DNA of 64,000 nucleotides, taken from NCBI RefSeq assembly GCF_009856825.1, contig NZ_WVTD01000013.1, positions 62,001-126,000 on the forward strand, in the 5' to 3' direction. The DNA is from Novosphingobium silvae (GTDB taxonomy: Bacteria; Pseudomonadota; Alphaproteobacteria; Sphingomonadales; Sphingomonadaceae). Positions 18,248 through 27,826 of this stretch are shown piece after piece; position 1 is the first letter of the stretch, and every line of letters begins with the position of its first letter. Under the pieces are notes generated by a model. The model was not told the origin of the DNA. It was given only the letters and a program-made list of their open reading frames with translations, and searched no databases. The position numbers and the translations under genes were made by a program.

Positions 18248-20425
18248 TCAGAGCCCCCCCATCGCAATCGGCTTTTCGGGATCCGGAGCCGAACTTGGCG
18301 CCATGGCAGGCACCTTGACCTGGTTTCCGGCGACGATCCCGTCCACCGGCCCGTCCATCACGACTGCGCCGTCGCGCATGACGACGATACGTTGCACCAG
18401 CGAGAGCATGGTGCGCTTGTGCGTCGTCACGACCAATGTACGATCGCCCAGCCACTGCTTGAGCCGGGCGACGACATGTTCCTCGGCAGCCTGGTCGAAC
18501 GAGGCCGTGGGCTCGTCAAGCAGGACGACCGGCGGATCCTGGAGGATCACGCGGGCAAGCCCCACGGCCTGGCGCTGCCCGCCCGAGAGGCTGCGGCTGC
18601 CGAGGAGCGGCATGTCCAGTCCGCGCGGATTGGCGCGCACGAAACGTCCCAGCCCCACGTCGTCCAGCGCGGCGAACATGTCCTCGTCGCTGATCGCCCG
18701 CCCCTCGAGATTGAGGTTCTCGCGCAAGGTGCCGTGCATCAGCGAGACGTCCTGCGGGAGAAAGCCAATAGCGGCGCGCCGGTCAGAGGGATCGATCTGG
18801 GCGATGTTCATGCCGTCGACCACGACAGTGCCCGAGGTGGCATCACCCAGACCCGAGAGCAGGCGCAGGAACGTGGACTTGCCCGCGCCATTGCCGCCCA
18901 GGATTGCGACTTTCTCCCCCGGCCGGATCGACAGTGCGCCGACGTTCACCACTGCCGGGCCTTCGTCCGTGTAGCGCAGCACGAGGTTGCTGACCTCGAA
19001 GGCCCCACGGATGCGATCGGTCCGGACGAAAACGCGGTTTTCTGGGCGCTCCACGGGGGCAGCCATCAGCTGGTCTAGACCCTCGAGGGCAACGCGGGTG
19101 TGCTGCCATCGTGCGAGGATCGCCGCCGCCTGTCCCATCGGCGCGATCGCGCGTGCGGCCAGCAGCGAGCAGGCGACCAGCGCGCCCACGGTCATCGCGC
19201 CGTCGCTGATGCGGAAGACGCCGAAGGCCACGACGCCCACGTAGCAGAGCTGCTGCACCATGGCGGCGCCGTACGTCAGGGAACTGCTGAGGGAATGGCT
19301 GCGTTTGGCGGTTTCGGCGAGTTGGGCTGTCAGCCCCTCCCACAGCATCATCGCGCGCCCTTCGCCCCTTCCGGCCTTGATGGCCTCGAGGTTCTCGACG
19401 GCCTCGATCAGGATGCTGTTCTTGACGGCGCCCTCCTGGAGGTTGCGGCGCGACAGTTCGGCAAGCCGGCGCTGCATGACGAGGCTGGGCAGCACCATCA
19501 GCAGGATTGCCGCGACCGGCACCACCACAATCCATCCGCCGATCAGCGCAATCACCGAAAGGAAGATCAGCGTGAAAGGCAGATCGCTGGCCAGCGCGGC
19601 GGTGGATGAGGTGAAGAATTCCCTCACCCCTTCGAACTCACGGATCTGGCTGGTGAATGCCCCCAGCGACGCAGGACGGGCGGAAAGCCGCGTCTGTAGG
19701 ACGCGGGCGAAAAGCTGCGTGGAAAGCGTGAGGTCCAGGCTCTTGCCCATGGTGTCCAGCAAGTGGCCCCGCATATGCCGAAGCAGCGCCTCGAACACGA
19801 TCGCCAGCACCACGCCGCTCGCCAGCAGCCAGAGCGTATCGAAGGCGGCGTTGGGCACCACGCGGTCATAGACCTGCATGGCGAAAAGCGCCGTCGCTAT
19901 GGCAAGCAGGTTCGCCATCATCGCGCCGAGAGCCACTTCCAGGTAGGCGTTGCGATAGCGACCAAGAGCACCGAAGAACCAGTGCTTTCCGGTCGTCGCC
20001 GCCAGCATTCCTGCCCGTTCCTCCGAACGGAAGCGCGCCTTCGCGAAGATCGTCAGGCCCGAGTGGATGCTTGCCAGCTCGGCCATGGGCATCTTCTGCA
20101 CGCCCCCGTCCGCCATCGGCAGGCGCAACACGGCCGCGTCGTCCTCGATCCCCGAGAGCACCACGCACTCGCCATCGTCCAGTACCAGCAGCGCGGGGAG
20201 CAGATAGGCCGGGATGTCGAGGTCGGAGCGGCGGACCTGTGCCGCGATCTCAAGCCTGCGCAGCGCACGGGGCACCATTTCGATGGGCAGTCTGCCCTTA
20301 TTCAGCGGCAATCCATCGCCAAGCTCGCTGGAACTGGTGCGGCGCCCCAGCAGCCCTGCCAGCAGCACGAGCCCTTCGCGGAGCGGATCGCGGCCGGTTG
20401 TGTCTGCCAGATCGGGATGCTCCAT
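18248..20425 (-). CDS. Type I secretion ABC permease/ATPase (LapB-like, degenerate C39 domain)
   Basis: Protein of 725 residues with three parts: an N-terminal C39-like domain (about 1-125) with no catalytic Cys where active peptidases have one, so it likely binds rather than cleaves substrate; a six-helix transmembrane domain (about 150-430); and an ATPase with Walker A GGNGAGKSTFLRLL, signature LSGGQRQAVGLAR and Walker B VVLLDEPTASFD. It powers adhesin export. The ATG at 20425 lies 8 bases after the stop of the TolC-like gene and begins family-like sequence (MEHPDLADTTGRDPLREGL); a longer open frame to 20752 is just overlap with the upstream gene. Confidence 0.92.
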   Translation of the reverse strand: MEHPDLADTTGRDPLREGLVLLAGLLGRRTSSSELGDGLPLNKGRLPIEMVPRALRRLEIAAQVRRSDLDIPAYLLPALLVLDDGECVVLSGIEDDAAVLRLPMADGGVQKMPMAELASIHSGLTIFAKARFRSEERAGMLAATTGKHWFFGALGRYRNAYLEVALGAMMANLLAIATALFAMQVYDRVVPNAAFDTLWLLASGVVLAIVFEALLRHMRGHLLDTMGKSLDLTLSTQLFARVLQTRLSARPASLGAFTSQIREFEGVREFFTSSTAALASDLPFTLIFLSVIALIGGWIVVVPVAAILLMVLPSLVMQRRLAELSRRNLQEGAVKNSILIEAVENLEAIKAGRGEGRAMMLWEGLTAQLAETAKRSHSLSSSLTYGAAMVQQLCYVGVVAFGVFRISDGAMTVGALVACSLLAARAIAPMGQAAAILARWQHTRVALEGLDQLMAAPVERPENRVFVRTDRIRGAFEVSNLVLRYTDEGPAVVNVGALSIRPGEKVAILGGNGAGKSTFLRLLSGLGDATSGTVVVDGMNIAQIDPSDRRAAIGFLPQDVSLMHGTLRENLNLEGRAISDEDMFAALDDVGLGRFVRANPRGLDMPLLGSRSLSGGQRQAVGLARVILQDPPVVLLDEPTASFDQAAEEHVVARLKQWLGDRTLVVTTHKRTMLSLVQRIVVMRDGAVVMDGPVDGIVAGNQVKVPAMAPSSAPDPEKPIAMGGL

Positions 20426-20433
20426 CCCGCTCC

Positions 20434-21708
20434 TCACTGCTCCCCGCCTTTCATGGCGATAAGATCGGTGAGGCGGCCCAGCTGCGCCGCGATCTGATAC
20501 TGGATCCGGATCAGTTGCAGATGAACTTCGTTCAGCGAGCGCCGCGCATCGTAGTGCTCGCGCTGGATGGTGATGAGGTCGATGATGTCGCGTTTCCCCG
20601 CTTCGAACTGCTCGCGGTAAAGGCCGCCTAGCTCGCCCGCGCTGCCGACCTGCCGCGAAAGGGCTTCCTCCTGTTCGGCAAGCGCGGTGCCGTTGGTGGT
20701 TAGATTGCGCAGCCGCCGCTCGATCTCGCGCCGGGCCGCGCCTTCCCGCCACTGCGCGGCATCGACCCGCTCGCCGGCTCCCTCCAGCCGGTCGAAGCTG
20801 GAAAGACCCTGCATGGGCGCCATCCTGAGGCGCACCGCCACCACCGCATCGCTTTCCATTCTTCCCCCGATCTCGCGGCTGAGCGCGCTTGCCTCCAGGT
20901 TGACGCGCGGGAGCAGCGAAGCCCGGGTGCCCTCGTACTCGGCGCGAGCGTACTGCGTATCCTCCACTGTTTTGCGGTAGAGCGGTGCCGCATCGACAAG
21001 CGCGTCGATGTCCTCGGCCGCGATCGCGCGGATCATCGAGCGCGGAGCAGGTTCGACCATGGAGCCCGGCCCAGTGCCCACCAGGGTCTCGAACTGAGCA
21101 GCGGCGTCAGCCAGCAGGCCTTCGTCGCTGGCAAGGCGCTGGCGGGCGCGGGCCAGCTCCAGCTTGGAGCGGTCCGGCTCACTGCGGTCGGCATACCCGC
21201 CCTGTGCGCGCAGCCCGGTCATTTGCGCGAAATCCTCAAGCGTGGTGATCTGCGCCAGATCCACCTCGCGCTGTCGCTGGGCGAGCAACAGGTCGAGGTA
21301 GGTCTCCACCACGTCGAGCGCCGCTTCGTCCCGGGCCACCAGCCATTCTTCCTGGCGCTGCCGTTCGGTGGCCCGCGCACCCCGTACCTGGCTCCGGACC
21401 TGTCCCCAGTCGTGCACCATCTGCGCTGCCGTCACGTCATAGGCCCACTGGTCGGGCGACACTTCCTGAGGCCCACCCGAAAGCGTGACGGAAGGAAGAT
21501 ATCCTCCTTTCGCAACATTGACCTCCGTTCGGGCAGCGCGGATCTCGGCGGATGCGGCGGCCATTTCGGGATGCCGCTCCAGCCCGATGGCCACCGCTTC
21601 CTCCACCGTCATCGCAGGGAGCGGGAGGGGCCAGCCCGCCAGCGCCATCAGCACCGCCGTCCGGCCCCATCTCCCTGAACACAACCACGTCCCCCCCTGC
21701 TTCGTCAC
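20434..21708 (-). CDS. TolC-family outer-membrane channel of the type I system (LapE-like)
   Basis: Protein of 424 residues with a signal peptide (cut near PLPAM, about residue 32) and the two long helical repeats of TolC-type proteins; motifs such as LTVEEAV-like MTVEEAVAIGLERHPEM, VNVAKGGYLPSVTLSGG and the C-terminal FEAGKRDIIDLITIQREHY support it. It forms the outer-membrane exit duct. The GTG start overlaps the adhesin stop (GTGA, 21705-21708), indicating translational coupling, and the ABC gene follows after 8 bases. Confidence 0.9.
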   Translation of the reverse strand: MTKQGGTWLCSGRWGRTAVLMALAGWPLPLPAMTVEEAVAIGLERHPEMAAASAEIRAARTEVNVAKGGYLPSVTLSGGPQEVSPDQWAYDVTAAQMVHDWGQVRSQVRGARATERQRQEEWLVARDEAALDVVETYLDLLLAQRQREVDLAQITTLEDFAQMTGLRAQGGYADRSEPDRSKLELARARQRLASDEGLLADAAAQFETLVGTGPGSMVEPAPRSMIRAIAAEDIDALVDAAPLYRKTVEDTQYARAEYEGTRASLLPRVNLEASALSREIGGRMESDAVVAVRLRMAPMQGLSSFDRLEGAGERVDAAQWREGAARREIERRLRNLTTNGTALAEQEEALSRQVGSAGELGGLYREQFEAGKRDIIDLITIQREHYDARRSLNEVHLQLIRIQYQIAAQLGRLTDLIAMKGGEQ

Positions 21709-24700
21709 ACGACGACCTGGACGCTGTTCTCCTCGATCAGCAGCGTGTTGGCGCCGAAGGTGTAGACGTCGTATGTCACGCCATCGATCAGCTGCGTGGA
21801 ACCTGTCTCCACCGCGCCTGTCACGTTCAGCGTATCGTTCGCCTCGCCCGTGATCTGCAGGGTGTTGTTGCCATCGGTGATGGCGTCCACTTCCGCAGCG
21901 GTAAGGGTGAGACTGCTGCCCGTATCGCCCGTGCCCAGATCGACCCGCTCGATATTGGTGAACGTGCCGACGCCCGTTGCGTTGTAGTCGAGATCAATAC
22001 CGTCTGCGAGGAGTACGGTATCGAAGCCGGCGCCGCCGCCCACGGATACGAAAGTGGTCGCGGTGAGTTCCACCGTATCATCCCCGCTGCCCGCAAGGAC
22101 CCGGTCGCCCAAAGCCACATCGAGCACGAGATCGCTGCCGTCGCCCGCGTTGATGAGTTCGGCGCTGCCGACCACGCTGCTCAGCACGTCCGCCTCGCCG
22201 CTGCCGGTGATGGCGATCTCGCCGATGTTCAGCCCCAAGCCCGCACCCGTCAGGCTGACTCCGTAAGCGGCGCTCTGGTTGCCGTCGCTATCCACCGCCA
22301 CCAGGTTCAGCGAAAGTTCGGACCCAAGGTTCAGCAGCGCGGTGGGGCTGATCTGGAGAAGGTCCAGAACCTGCGCACTTAGCAGATTGACTTCGAAGGT
22401 GCCGCTGGGACCCGTTTCTATCGGCAAGAGGTTGACGTTCAGAGCCGGAGTGATCAGCTGAACAAAGACGGTCGAGTTCGGCTCCGTCGCCCCGCTGACG
22501 CCAAGGACAGGGGGGAGCAGGTTGACGTCGAGCGCAAGGCCGCCGATCGTCACGGGCTGCTCAAGGCTCGGCAATACGTCGAGCGTCGCGATGTTCGACG
22601 CATTGCCTGCCAGATCGGTCCCCGTCACGGAGACCTCGGCCGTAAGCAGCTCGTTCCAGTCCAGCCCGATGTCGAGATCGGCCAGAAGATCCACCGAGGC
22701 CAGCCCGTCGTTGTCCGCCGTAGCCTGAACGTTCGCGGTGATCCCGCCAACGGTGACGTCGATGTCGAGCGCTGTTCCCGGCTCGGCGGAAATGGTGAGA
22801 ATGTTGCCGACGAGGGAAAGAACCGGCGCGGCGGGCGGAACGGTATCGATAGTGAAGGGAACCGGCGCCGCGGCGGCTCCTGCACCGACACTCGCGGTGA
22901 TTGTCGAAGCGCCCTGCGGGAACGGTCCCAGACCGTCACCTGGAAGGACAGTCACGGTCACGGTGCCCGCGGCGATGTCAGTCGGCGTGAGAACGTAGCT
23001 GGTGGTCGTCTCGTAGCCGTTCTGGCCGGCGAACTCGACCGTGACGGTTTGCCCCACCTGCATGGTTGGCCTGATTTCGACCGCCACCTGTATTCCATCG
23101 GCAAGTTCGGTGCCGTTGATGAACGTGTCCGCCGCTTCGGGGACGGCAATCACCGGGGCCACGAGGTCCGGCGCGACAGTGTTCGCGAAACCGCTCGCGT
23201 TACCGGCTGCGTCCACGGAAATGGCCTGAAGCGTTTCTCCGGCGACGAGCGGCGGCGCCAAGGGCAGGGAGAAGGTTCCGCTCTGGTCGATGTCGATGAG
23301 GATCGGATCGGCACTGTCTCCGTCAATCACGATCAGGAGCTGGCTGCCAGGCTCCGCCGTGCCCGTAAGAAGTGTGCCGTCGCCCGAGATTTCCAGCGTC
23401 GGAAGAGGCGGCGGAACCGCGTCCACGGTGACCTCGGCCGGCTCGCTCAGATTGCCGACGGCATCCTGCGCGACCACGCTGACGACAGTGCCGTCGGGCA
23501 GGGGCGATTCCGGCGCGAACGTCCAGGTTCCGCCTGGCCCTACCGGTGCCTCGCCGATCGGTTCGCCCAGACTGGTGGTCAGCAGCACGGTCGTGAAAGG
23601 CTCCGCCGTTCCGTTGATGATGGCGCCGTTGGAAGCCGCGATGACAGGGGGCGACGGATCGACAGAGTCGGTCACGGTCGTGACAGGCAGACTTTCGTTA
23701 CCTGCAGCGTCGACTGCCACTGCGTTGACGCTTGTCCCATCAGGCAGCGGAGCGCCTGGAGTGAACAGCCACACGCCATCCTCGTCGGCCACTGCCTCGC
23801 CGATGGGCTCGCCAAGGGAGCCCGTGAGCAGCACCGTGACGCCCGCTTCGGCAGTGCCTATGAGTACGGAGCCATCCGAAGGCTCGATCGTCGGGTCCGG
23901 CGGGGCGACACCGTCGACTGTCGCGGTCGCGGCAGCGCCTGAATTGCCCGCCGCGTCCACTGCGACCGCCGCGATCAATGTCCCATCCGGAAGCTGGAGC
24001 AGTGGCTCGAACGTCCATTCCCCGTTGTCGTCTGTAACCGCCTCGCCAATCGGAACTCCGAGAGTCGGGTCGTCAAGGCCGGTCGCATCGAACAGCAGGA
24101 CGGTGGAACCCGGCTCTGCCGTTCCCGTGACCAGAATGCCGTTGCTGGGTTCGATAGTAGGTGCAGCGGGTGGTGTCGCATCTATGGTCGTCGTGGACGA
24201 TCCACTTTCGTTTCCGGCAGGATCCTGCGCGACCACGTTGATCACGGTCCCTTCGGGCAGCGGCGTGCCGGGAGTGATGGTCCATTCACCATCCTCGTCC
24301 GCGGTCGTCTCGCCAATGGGATCGCCATCGCCGTTCGTGACGACTACCGTTGATCCGGGCTCCGCCGTGCCGGTAAGCACGGAGCCGTCGCTCGCCTCAA
24401 CGATAGGAGCCTCGGGGGGGATACCATCGACGCTGGTGCTCGCAGCGCCTTCGGAATTACCCGCCGCATCCGTCGCAGTGGCGTTGACCACCGTTCCGTC
24501 GGGAAGCGGGGCGTCGGGCGTGAAGCTCCAGGCGCCGTCTTCGTCGGTAGTGGTCTCGCCGATCTCGTTTCCGTCGCCGTCGGTCAGGGTGATCGTGGAG
24601 AGCGGTTCGGCCGTGCCCGTCAACTGCTCCCCATTGGTGGGAGCAATGGTCGGAACCGCCGGTGCAACGGCGTCCACTGTAGTGGTGCTCGGCAGGCTCG

Positions 24701-27431
24701 TGTTGCCTGCGGCATCGGTGGCGACTGCGCTGATCACGGTACCATCCGGCAGCGGCGCGTCGGGAGTGAGGCTCCACGCGCCGTCCTCGTCCGCCGTGAT
24801 CTCGCCGATCACATTACCGTCACCATCGGTCAGCGTGACGGTGGCGAAGGCCTCCGCCGTGCCGCTTAGCGTGGTGCCGTCCGTAGGATCGATGACGGGT
24901 GAGGCGGGGTCGAGGGCATCGACGATGGTACTGACCGCATCGCTCGAATTGCCGGCGTCGTCCTGCACGGTCGCATTGACGACAGTGCCGTCGGGCAGGG
25001 GTGTCGTGGGCGTGAACGTCCAGTTGCCGTCCTCGTCGACTTCGGCCTCGCCAAGTGCGTTTCCGTCGCCGTCCGTGAGAATCACCGTAGCCCCGATCTC
25101 TGCCGTACCGGAGAGGGTGGAACCGTCGCTCGCCTCTACGGTCGGAGCCGCCGGCGCGATGGCGTCCACGGTCGAGGATGCGGAAAGGCCAGTGTTGCCG
25201 GCCGCATCCGTCGCAGTGGCATTGATCACCATTCCGTCCGAGAGCGGGGCGTCGGGCGTGAAGCTCCAGGCGCCGTCTTCGTCGGTAGTGGTCTCGCCAA
25301 TCTCGTTTCCGTCGCCGTCGGTCAGGGTGATCGTGGAGAGCGGCTCGGCCGTGCCGGATACTTGTGTACCGTTGCTGGCCACGATTACGGGCGCCGCGGG
25401 CGGCGTCGCATCGACGGTGATGGTGGCAGTGGCGCTGGTGTTACCGGCAGTGTCGGTTGCGGTGGCGGAGACTTCCGTCCCGTCCGGCAGCGGCGCATCG
25501 GGGGTGAGGGTCCACGCGCCGTCTTCATCCGCCGTGGTCTCGCCGATCACATTGCCGTCACTATCGGTCAGCGTGACAGTCGAGCCTGCCTCTGCCGTTC
25601 CGGAAAGGGCCGCGCCTTGCGTCGCCTCGATGACCGGAGCGGCAGGTGGCAATGCATCGACCGTCGCCGTGACCGGAGCGCTCGTGTTGCCGGCGTCGTC
25701 GCGGGCGACCACTTCGATCACCGTGCCGTCCTCGAATGGTTCGGCGGGAGCGAACGCCCAGTTGCCCGTGCCGCCCACGCCGATCTGCGCGATCAGCTCG
25801 CCATCGCCATCGGTCAGGATAACCGTGGAGCCGGGCTCTGCCGTGCCGGAGATGGATTCGCCGTTCGGCGGAACAATCGTCGGAGCGGCGGGGACCTGCG
25901 CGTCCACGATGATCCCGGTAGCCGGGCTGGTGTTGCCGGCGGCGTCCACAGCGACGATCACCACGCTCGTGCCATCGGCGAAAGGCTCAGCGGGCGTGAA
26001 GCTCCAGTTGCCTTCGGCGTCTGCGGTGACTTGCCCCAGCGGGTCGCCCGAGCCGTCCGTCAGCAGGAGAGTTGCGCCGGCTTCCGCCGTGCCTGAGACG
26101 ACTTCGCCGTTGGACGGTTCTGCTGCCGGGATAGCGGGTGCCACGGCGTCGACGGTCACCGTGGCCGCAGGGCCCGCCTCGCCGCTCTCGTTCACGGCTG
26201 CCACGTTGACGAGGGTGCCGTCAGGCAGCGGCGTGGCGGGAGTGAACGACCAGGTGCCATCGGCTGCGACGGTCGCCTGTCCGATCGTGTTGCCCGCGGC
26301 ATCCGTCAAGACGACGGCGACTCCTTCGTCGGCGGTTCCGGAAACGACCGTGCCGTCGCTTGCGGCGATGGTGGGTGCTGTCGCAGGCGGCGGCGTCAGG
26401 TCCGGCGCGGTGACCGGGACCGGTTCGCTCGGGTTCCCGGCCGGATCGACGATGATGACGTGGATATCCTCGCCATTGTCGAGGGGCTCGGGCAGCTCGA
26501 TAGTGAAGGTGCCGTCCGCGCCGGCGACGGTCGTGTGGTCGATGTCGCCATCCTGGTCGATGTCGATTTGGACGATATGCCCGGCCTCGGCGACGCCGGA
26601 GATGGTGGTGCCGTCATCCGAAATCGTCACGCTTGCAGGCGCGGCGGGCGCCGTGCTGTCGGGCGCGGTGATCGTCGCGGCAGGGCTGGTGTTGCCGGCA
26701 GCGTCGCGCACGGTGACGGACACCGTCTCGCCATCCACGAGCGGGGGTGCGAGAGTGATCGAGAAGGTACCGTTCGACCCGGCGGTCGTCGTGTACTCGA
26801 CGGAGCCGTCGCCATCCACGTCGATGCGCACGGTCGCGCCGGCTTCGGCGTTGCCGGTGAGAGTGGTGCCTTCCGCGTTGATCGCGAGGTTGGTTGCAGC
26901 GGCCGGCGCTGTGGTATCGGGGGGCGTGGGTGTGGGCGCAGGCTCGTCGTCATCGTCGCCGCCACTGGCGACGGCCGCGACGGCACCGCCTACGCCGAGG
27001 AGGGCGAGCGGGATGATGGCTCCGGCACCGAGGCCGCCGCCTTCGGCAGCTGCACCCGCCGCAGCGGCCTCTGCGCCGGCGGCCGGCGTCGAGAATCCAG
27101 CGACTGCATCGATCGGCACGTAAGTGGCAGACGACATGGTGCCGGGCGCCAGCTGGCTCACGTCGGCTGCGAGCATCCCGTCTTCGGACACGAGCAGCAG
27201 CTGCGATGTCTTGGCCGGGTCGGCGTAGAAGTTGGCAATGCGAAGCACCTCGCCGGTCTTGAGATGGACGACGAGATCGGAGCCTTCGCGGGTGAACCCG
27301 GCGATCGCCTCGGGAGTGAGGTTGAGGGCAACGCTGCTGCCGGCGGGAACCGCCAGGGAACCCTGCACCGTTTGCGCAGGAGCGGAGTTGAGACCGGCGT
27401 TCGAGGACGAGATCTTGGCTACGACAGGCAT
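21705..27431 (-). CDS. Giant BapA/LapA-like adhesin with tandem Ig-like repeats
   Basis: Secreted surface adhesin of 1908 residues. The ATG at 27431 has a GGGAGG ribosome-binding site; a longer frame to 27488 is less likely. Layout: a BapA prefix-like domain (about 20-110), an Ala/Gly-rich hydrophobic stretch (about 116-157) ending in an Asp run, about 15 tandem Ig-like repeats of about 82 residues (about 171-1420), three or more diverged Ig-like domains, and a C-terminal part with RTX-like nonapeptide pieces (INAGDGSDLV, LAGSGDDTVEL, GGGAGFDTV) ending in ENSVQVVV, typical of a type I secretion signal. Many Asp residues in the repeats could bind calcium. It is first in an operon with all three type I secretion parts and should mediate surface attachment and biofilm formation. 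No LapG-type dialanine protease site was identified with confidence. Confidence 0.92.
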   Translation of the reverse strand: MPVVAKISSSNAGLNSAPAQTVQGSLAVPAGSSVALNLTPEAIAGFTREGSDLVVHLKTGEVLRIANFYADPAKTSQLLLVSEDGMLAADVSQLAPGTMSSATYVPIDAVAGFSTPAAGAEAAAAGAAAEGGGLGAGAIIPLALLGVGGAVAAVASGGDDDDEPAPTPTPPDTTAPAAATNLAINAEGTTLTGNAEAGATVRIDVDGDGSVEYTTTAGSNGTFSITLAPPLVDGETVSVTVRDAAGNTSPAATITAPDSTAPAAPASVTISDDGTTISGVAEAGHIVQIDIDQDGDIDHTTVAGADGTFTIELPEPLDNGEDIHVIIVDPAGNPSEPVPVTAPDLTPPPATAPTIAASDGTVVSGTADEGVAVVLTDAAGNTIGQATVAADGTWSFTPATPLPDGTLVNVAAVNESGEAGPAATVTVDAVAPAIPAAEPSNGEVVSGTAEAGATLLLTDGSGDPLGQVTADAEGNWSFTPAEPFADGTSVVIVAVDAAGNTSPATGIIVDAQVPAAPTIVPPNGESISGTAEPGSTVILTDGDGELIAQIGVGGTGNWAFAPAEPFEDGTVIEVVARDDAGNTSAPVTATVDALPPAAPVIEATQGAALSGTAEAGSTVTLTDSDGNVIGETTADEDGAWTLTPDAPLPDGTEVSATATDTAGNTSATATITVDATPPAAPVIVASNGTQVSGTAEPLSTITLTDGDGNEIGETTTDEDGAWSFTPDAPLSDGMVINATATDAAGNTGLSASSTVDAIAPAAPTVEASDGSTLSGTAEIGATVILTDGDGNALGEAEVDEDGNWTFTPTTPLPDGTVVNATVQDDAGNSSDAVSTIVDALDPASPVIDPTDGTTLSGTAEAFATVTLTDGDGNVIGEITADEDGAWSLTPDAPLPDGTVISAVATDAAGNTSLPSTTTVDAVAPAVPTIAPTNGEQLTGTAEPLSTITLTDGDGNEIGETTTDEDGAWSFTPDAPLPDGTVVNATATDAAGNSEGAASTSVDGIPPEAPIVEASDGSVLTGTAEPGSTVVVTNGDGDPIGETTADEDGEWTITPGTPLPEGTVINVVAQDPAGNESGSSTTTIDATPPAAPTIEPSNGILVTGTAEPGSTVLLFDATGLDDPTLGVPIGEAVTDDNGEWTFEPLLQLPDGTLIAAVAVDAAGNSGAAATATVDGVAPPDPTIEPSDGSVLIGTAEAGVTVLLTGSLGEPIGEAVADEDGVWLFTPGAPLPDGTSVNAVAVDAAGNESLPVTTVTDSVDPSPPVIAASNGAIINGTAEPFTTVLLTTSLGEPIGEAPVGPGGTWTFAPESPLPDGTVVSVVAQDAVGNLSEPAEVTVDAVPPPLPTLEISGDGTLLTGTAEPGSQLLIVIDGDSADPILIDIDQSGTFSLPLAPPLVAGETLQAISVDAAGNASGFANTVAPDLVAPVIAVPEAADTFINGTELADGIQVAVEIRPTMQVGQTVTVEFAGQNGYETTTSYVLTPTDIAAGTVTVTVLPGDGLGPFPQGASTITASVGAGAAAAPVPFTIDTVPPAAPVLSLVGNILTISAEPGTALDIDVTVGGITANVQATADNDGLASVDLLADLDIGLDWNELLTAEVSVTGTDLAGNASNIATLDVLPSLEQPVTIGGLALDVNLLPPVLGVSGATEPNSTVFVQLITPALNVNLLPIETGPSGTFEVNLLSAQVLDLLQISPTALLNLGSELSLNLVAVDSDGNQSAAYGVSLTGAGLGLNIGEIAITGSGEADVLSSVVGSAELINAGDGSDLVLDVALGDRVLAGSGDDTVELTATTFVSVGGGAGFDTVLLADGIDLDYNATGVGTFTNIERVDLGTGDTGSSLTLTAAEVDAITDGNNTLQITGEANDTLNVTGAVETGSTQLIDGVTYDVYTFGANTLLIEENSVQVVV
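23170..26921 (-). repeat. About 15 tandem ~246-bp repeats encoding Ig-like domains
   Basis: In-frame repeats of about 82 codons, each with the pattern LSGTAEPGSTVTLTDGDGN ... DGAWSFTPDAPLPDGT ... DAAGN ... VDA. One unit carries a 7-residue insertion (around LDDPTLGV). The two units at 24505-24617 and 25243-25355 share a 113-base block with only two mismatches, exactly three repeat lengths (738 bases) apart, pointing to recent duplication or gene conversion. Confidence 0.9.
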
Positions 27432-27611
27432 GTTCAAACCTCCCACAAGCGCGCGCACACCGGCTTGATGACCGGCCGCGGCGATCAACCAGGCTGCTTC
27501 GGCGGCAGACCGGCGGGCGGAGAGTGAGGCATGCTGTGCCCCTTGCCCGTCGAGCCCGACTGCTGCCGGAGCCCTTGGGACGGTGGATTAAGCTCATGGC
27601 AGCATTCGCCA

Positions 27612-27636
27612 ATTCCGACATCGTCCAAATCGGAAT
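27612..27636. promoter_or_regulatory. Inverted repeat upstream of the adhesin operon (candidate operator)
   Basis: ATTCCGA (27612-27618) and TCGGAAT (27630-27636) form perfect 7-base arms 11 bases apart, centred about 190 bases upstream of the adhesin start. The layout fits binding by a dimeric regulator; no regulator gene is adjacent. Confidence 0.4.
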
Positions 27637-27745
27637 CGATTACCCGGGAACCAAATAGCACGCCTGCTTAAGGGAAAGTTCTGAGGAATGCCGCGCTCGA
27701 TAACGGATGATTCTGCTGCGACGATCTGGCCTTGCCGCAAGGCAG

Positions 27746-27779
27746 AACGACCGCCGGCGCTGAGTCGCCGACGGTCGTT
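27746..27779 (-). terminator. Hairpin downstream of the RND efflux operon
   Basis: A 14-base stem with one mismatch (AACGACCGCCGGCG against CGCCGACGGTCGTT) and a 6-base loop lies 48 bases after the last efflux gene. The following T-rich stretch is weak. Confidence 0.6.
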
Positions 27780-27826
27780 CCTGTAGTTCTGAGAATAGCT
27801 TTGGCGGCGGGGCGGCCGCTACGCGG

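Larger units (their letters stand above)
27432..27826. other. Intergenic region upstream of the adhesin operon (395 bases)
   Basis: No convincing gene is present. It should hold the adhesin operon promoter and the 3' end of the efflux operon transcript. It contains a spaced inverted repeat (27612-27636) and a strong hairpin (27746-27779), both listed separately. Confidence 0.7.

Noticed and set aside
23170..26921. Regular repeats that might be taken for a CRISPR array
   Set aside because: Units are about 246 bases, in frame and protein-coding; there are no short identical repeats with unique spacers.
23290..27123. Long open frame (1277 codons) on the plus strand opposite the adhesin repeats
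   Set aside because: It is antisense to a highly repetitive GC-rich gene; the translation is Ser/Pro/Val-rich without ribosome-binding site or family motifs, as expected from codon bias in the repeats.
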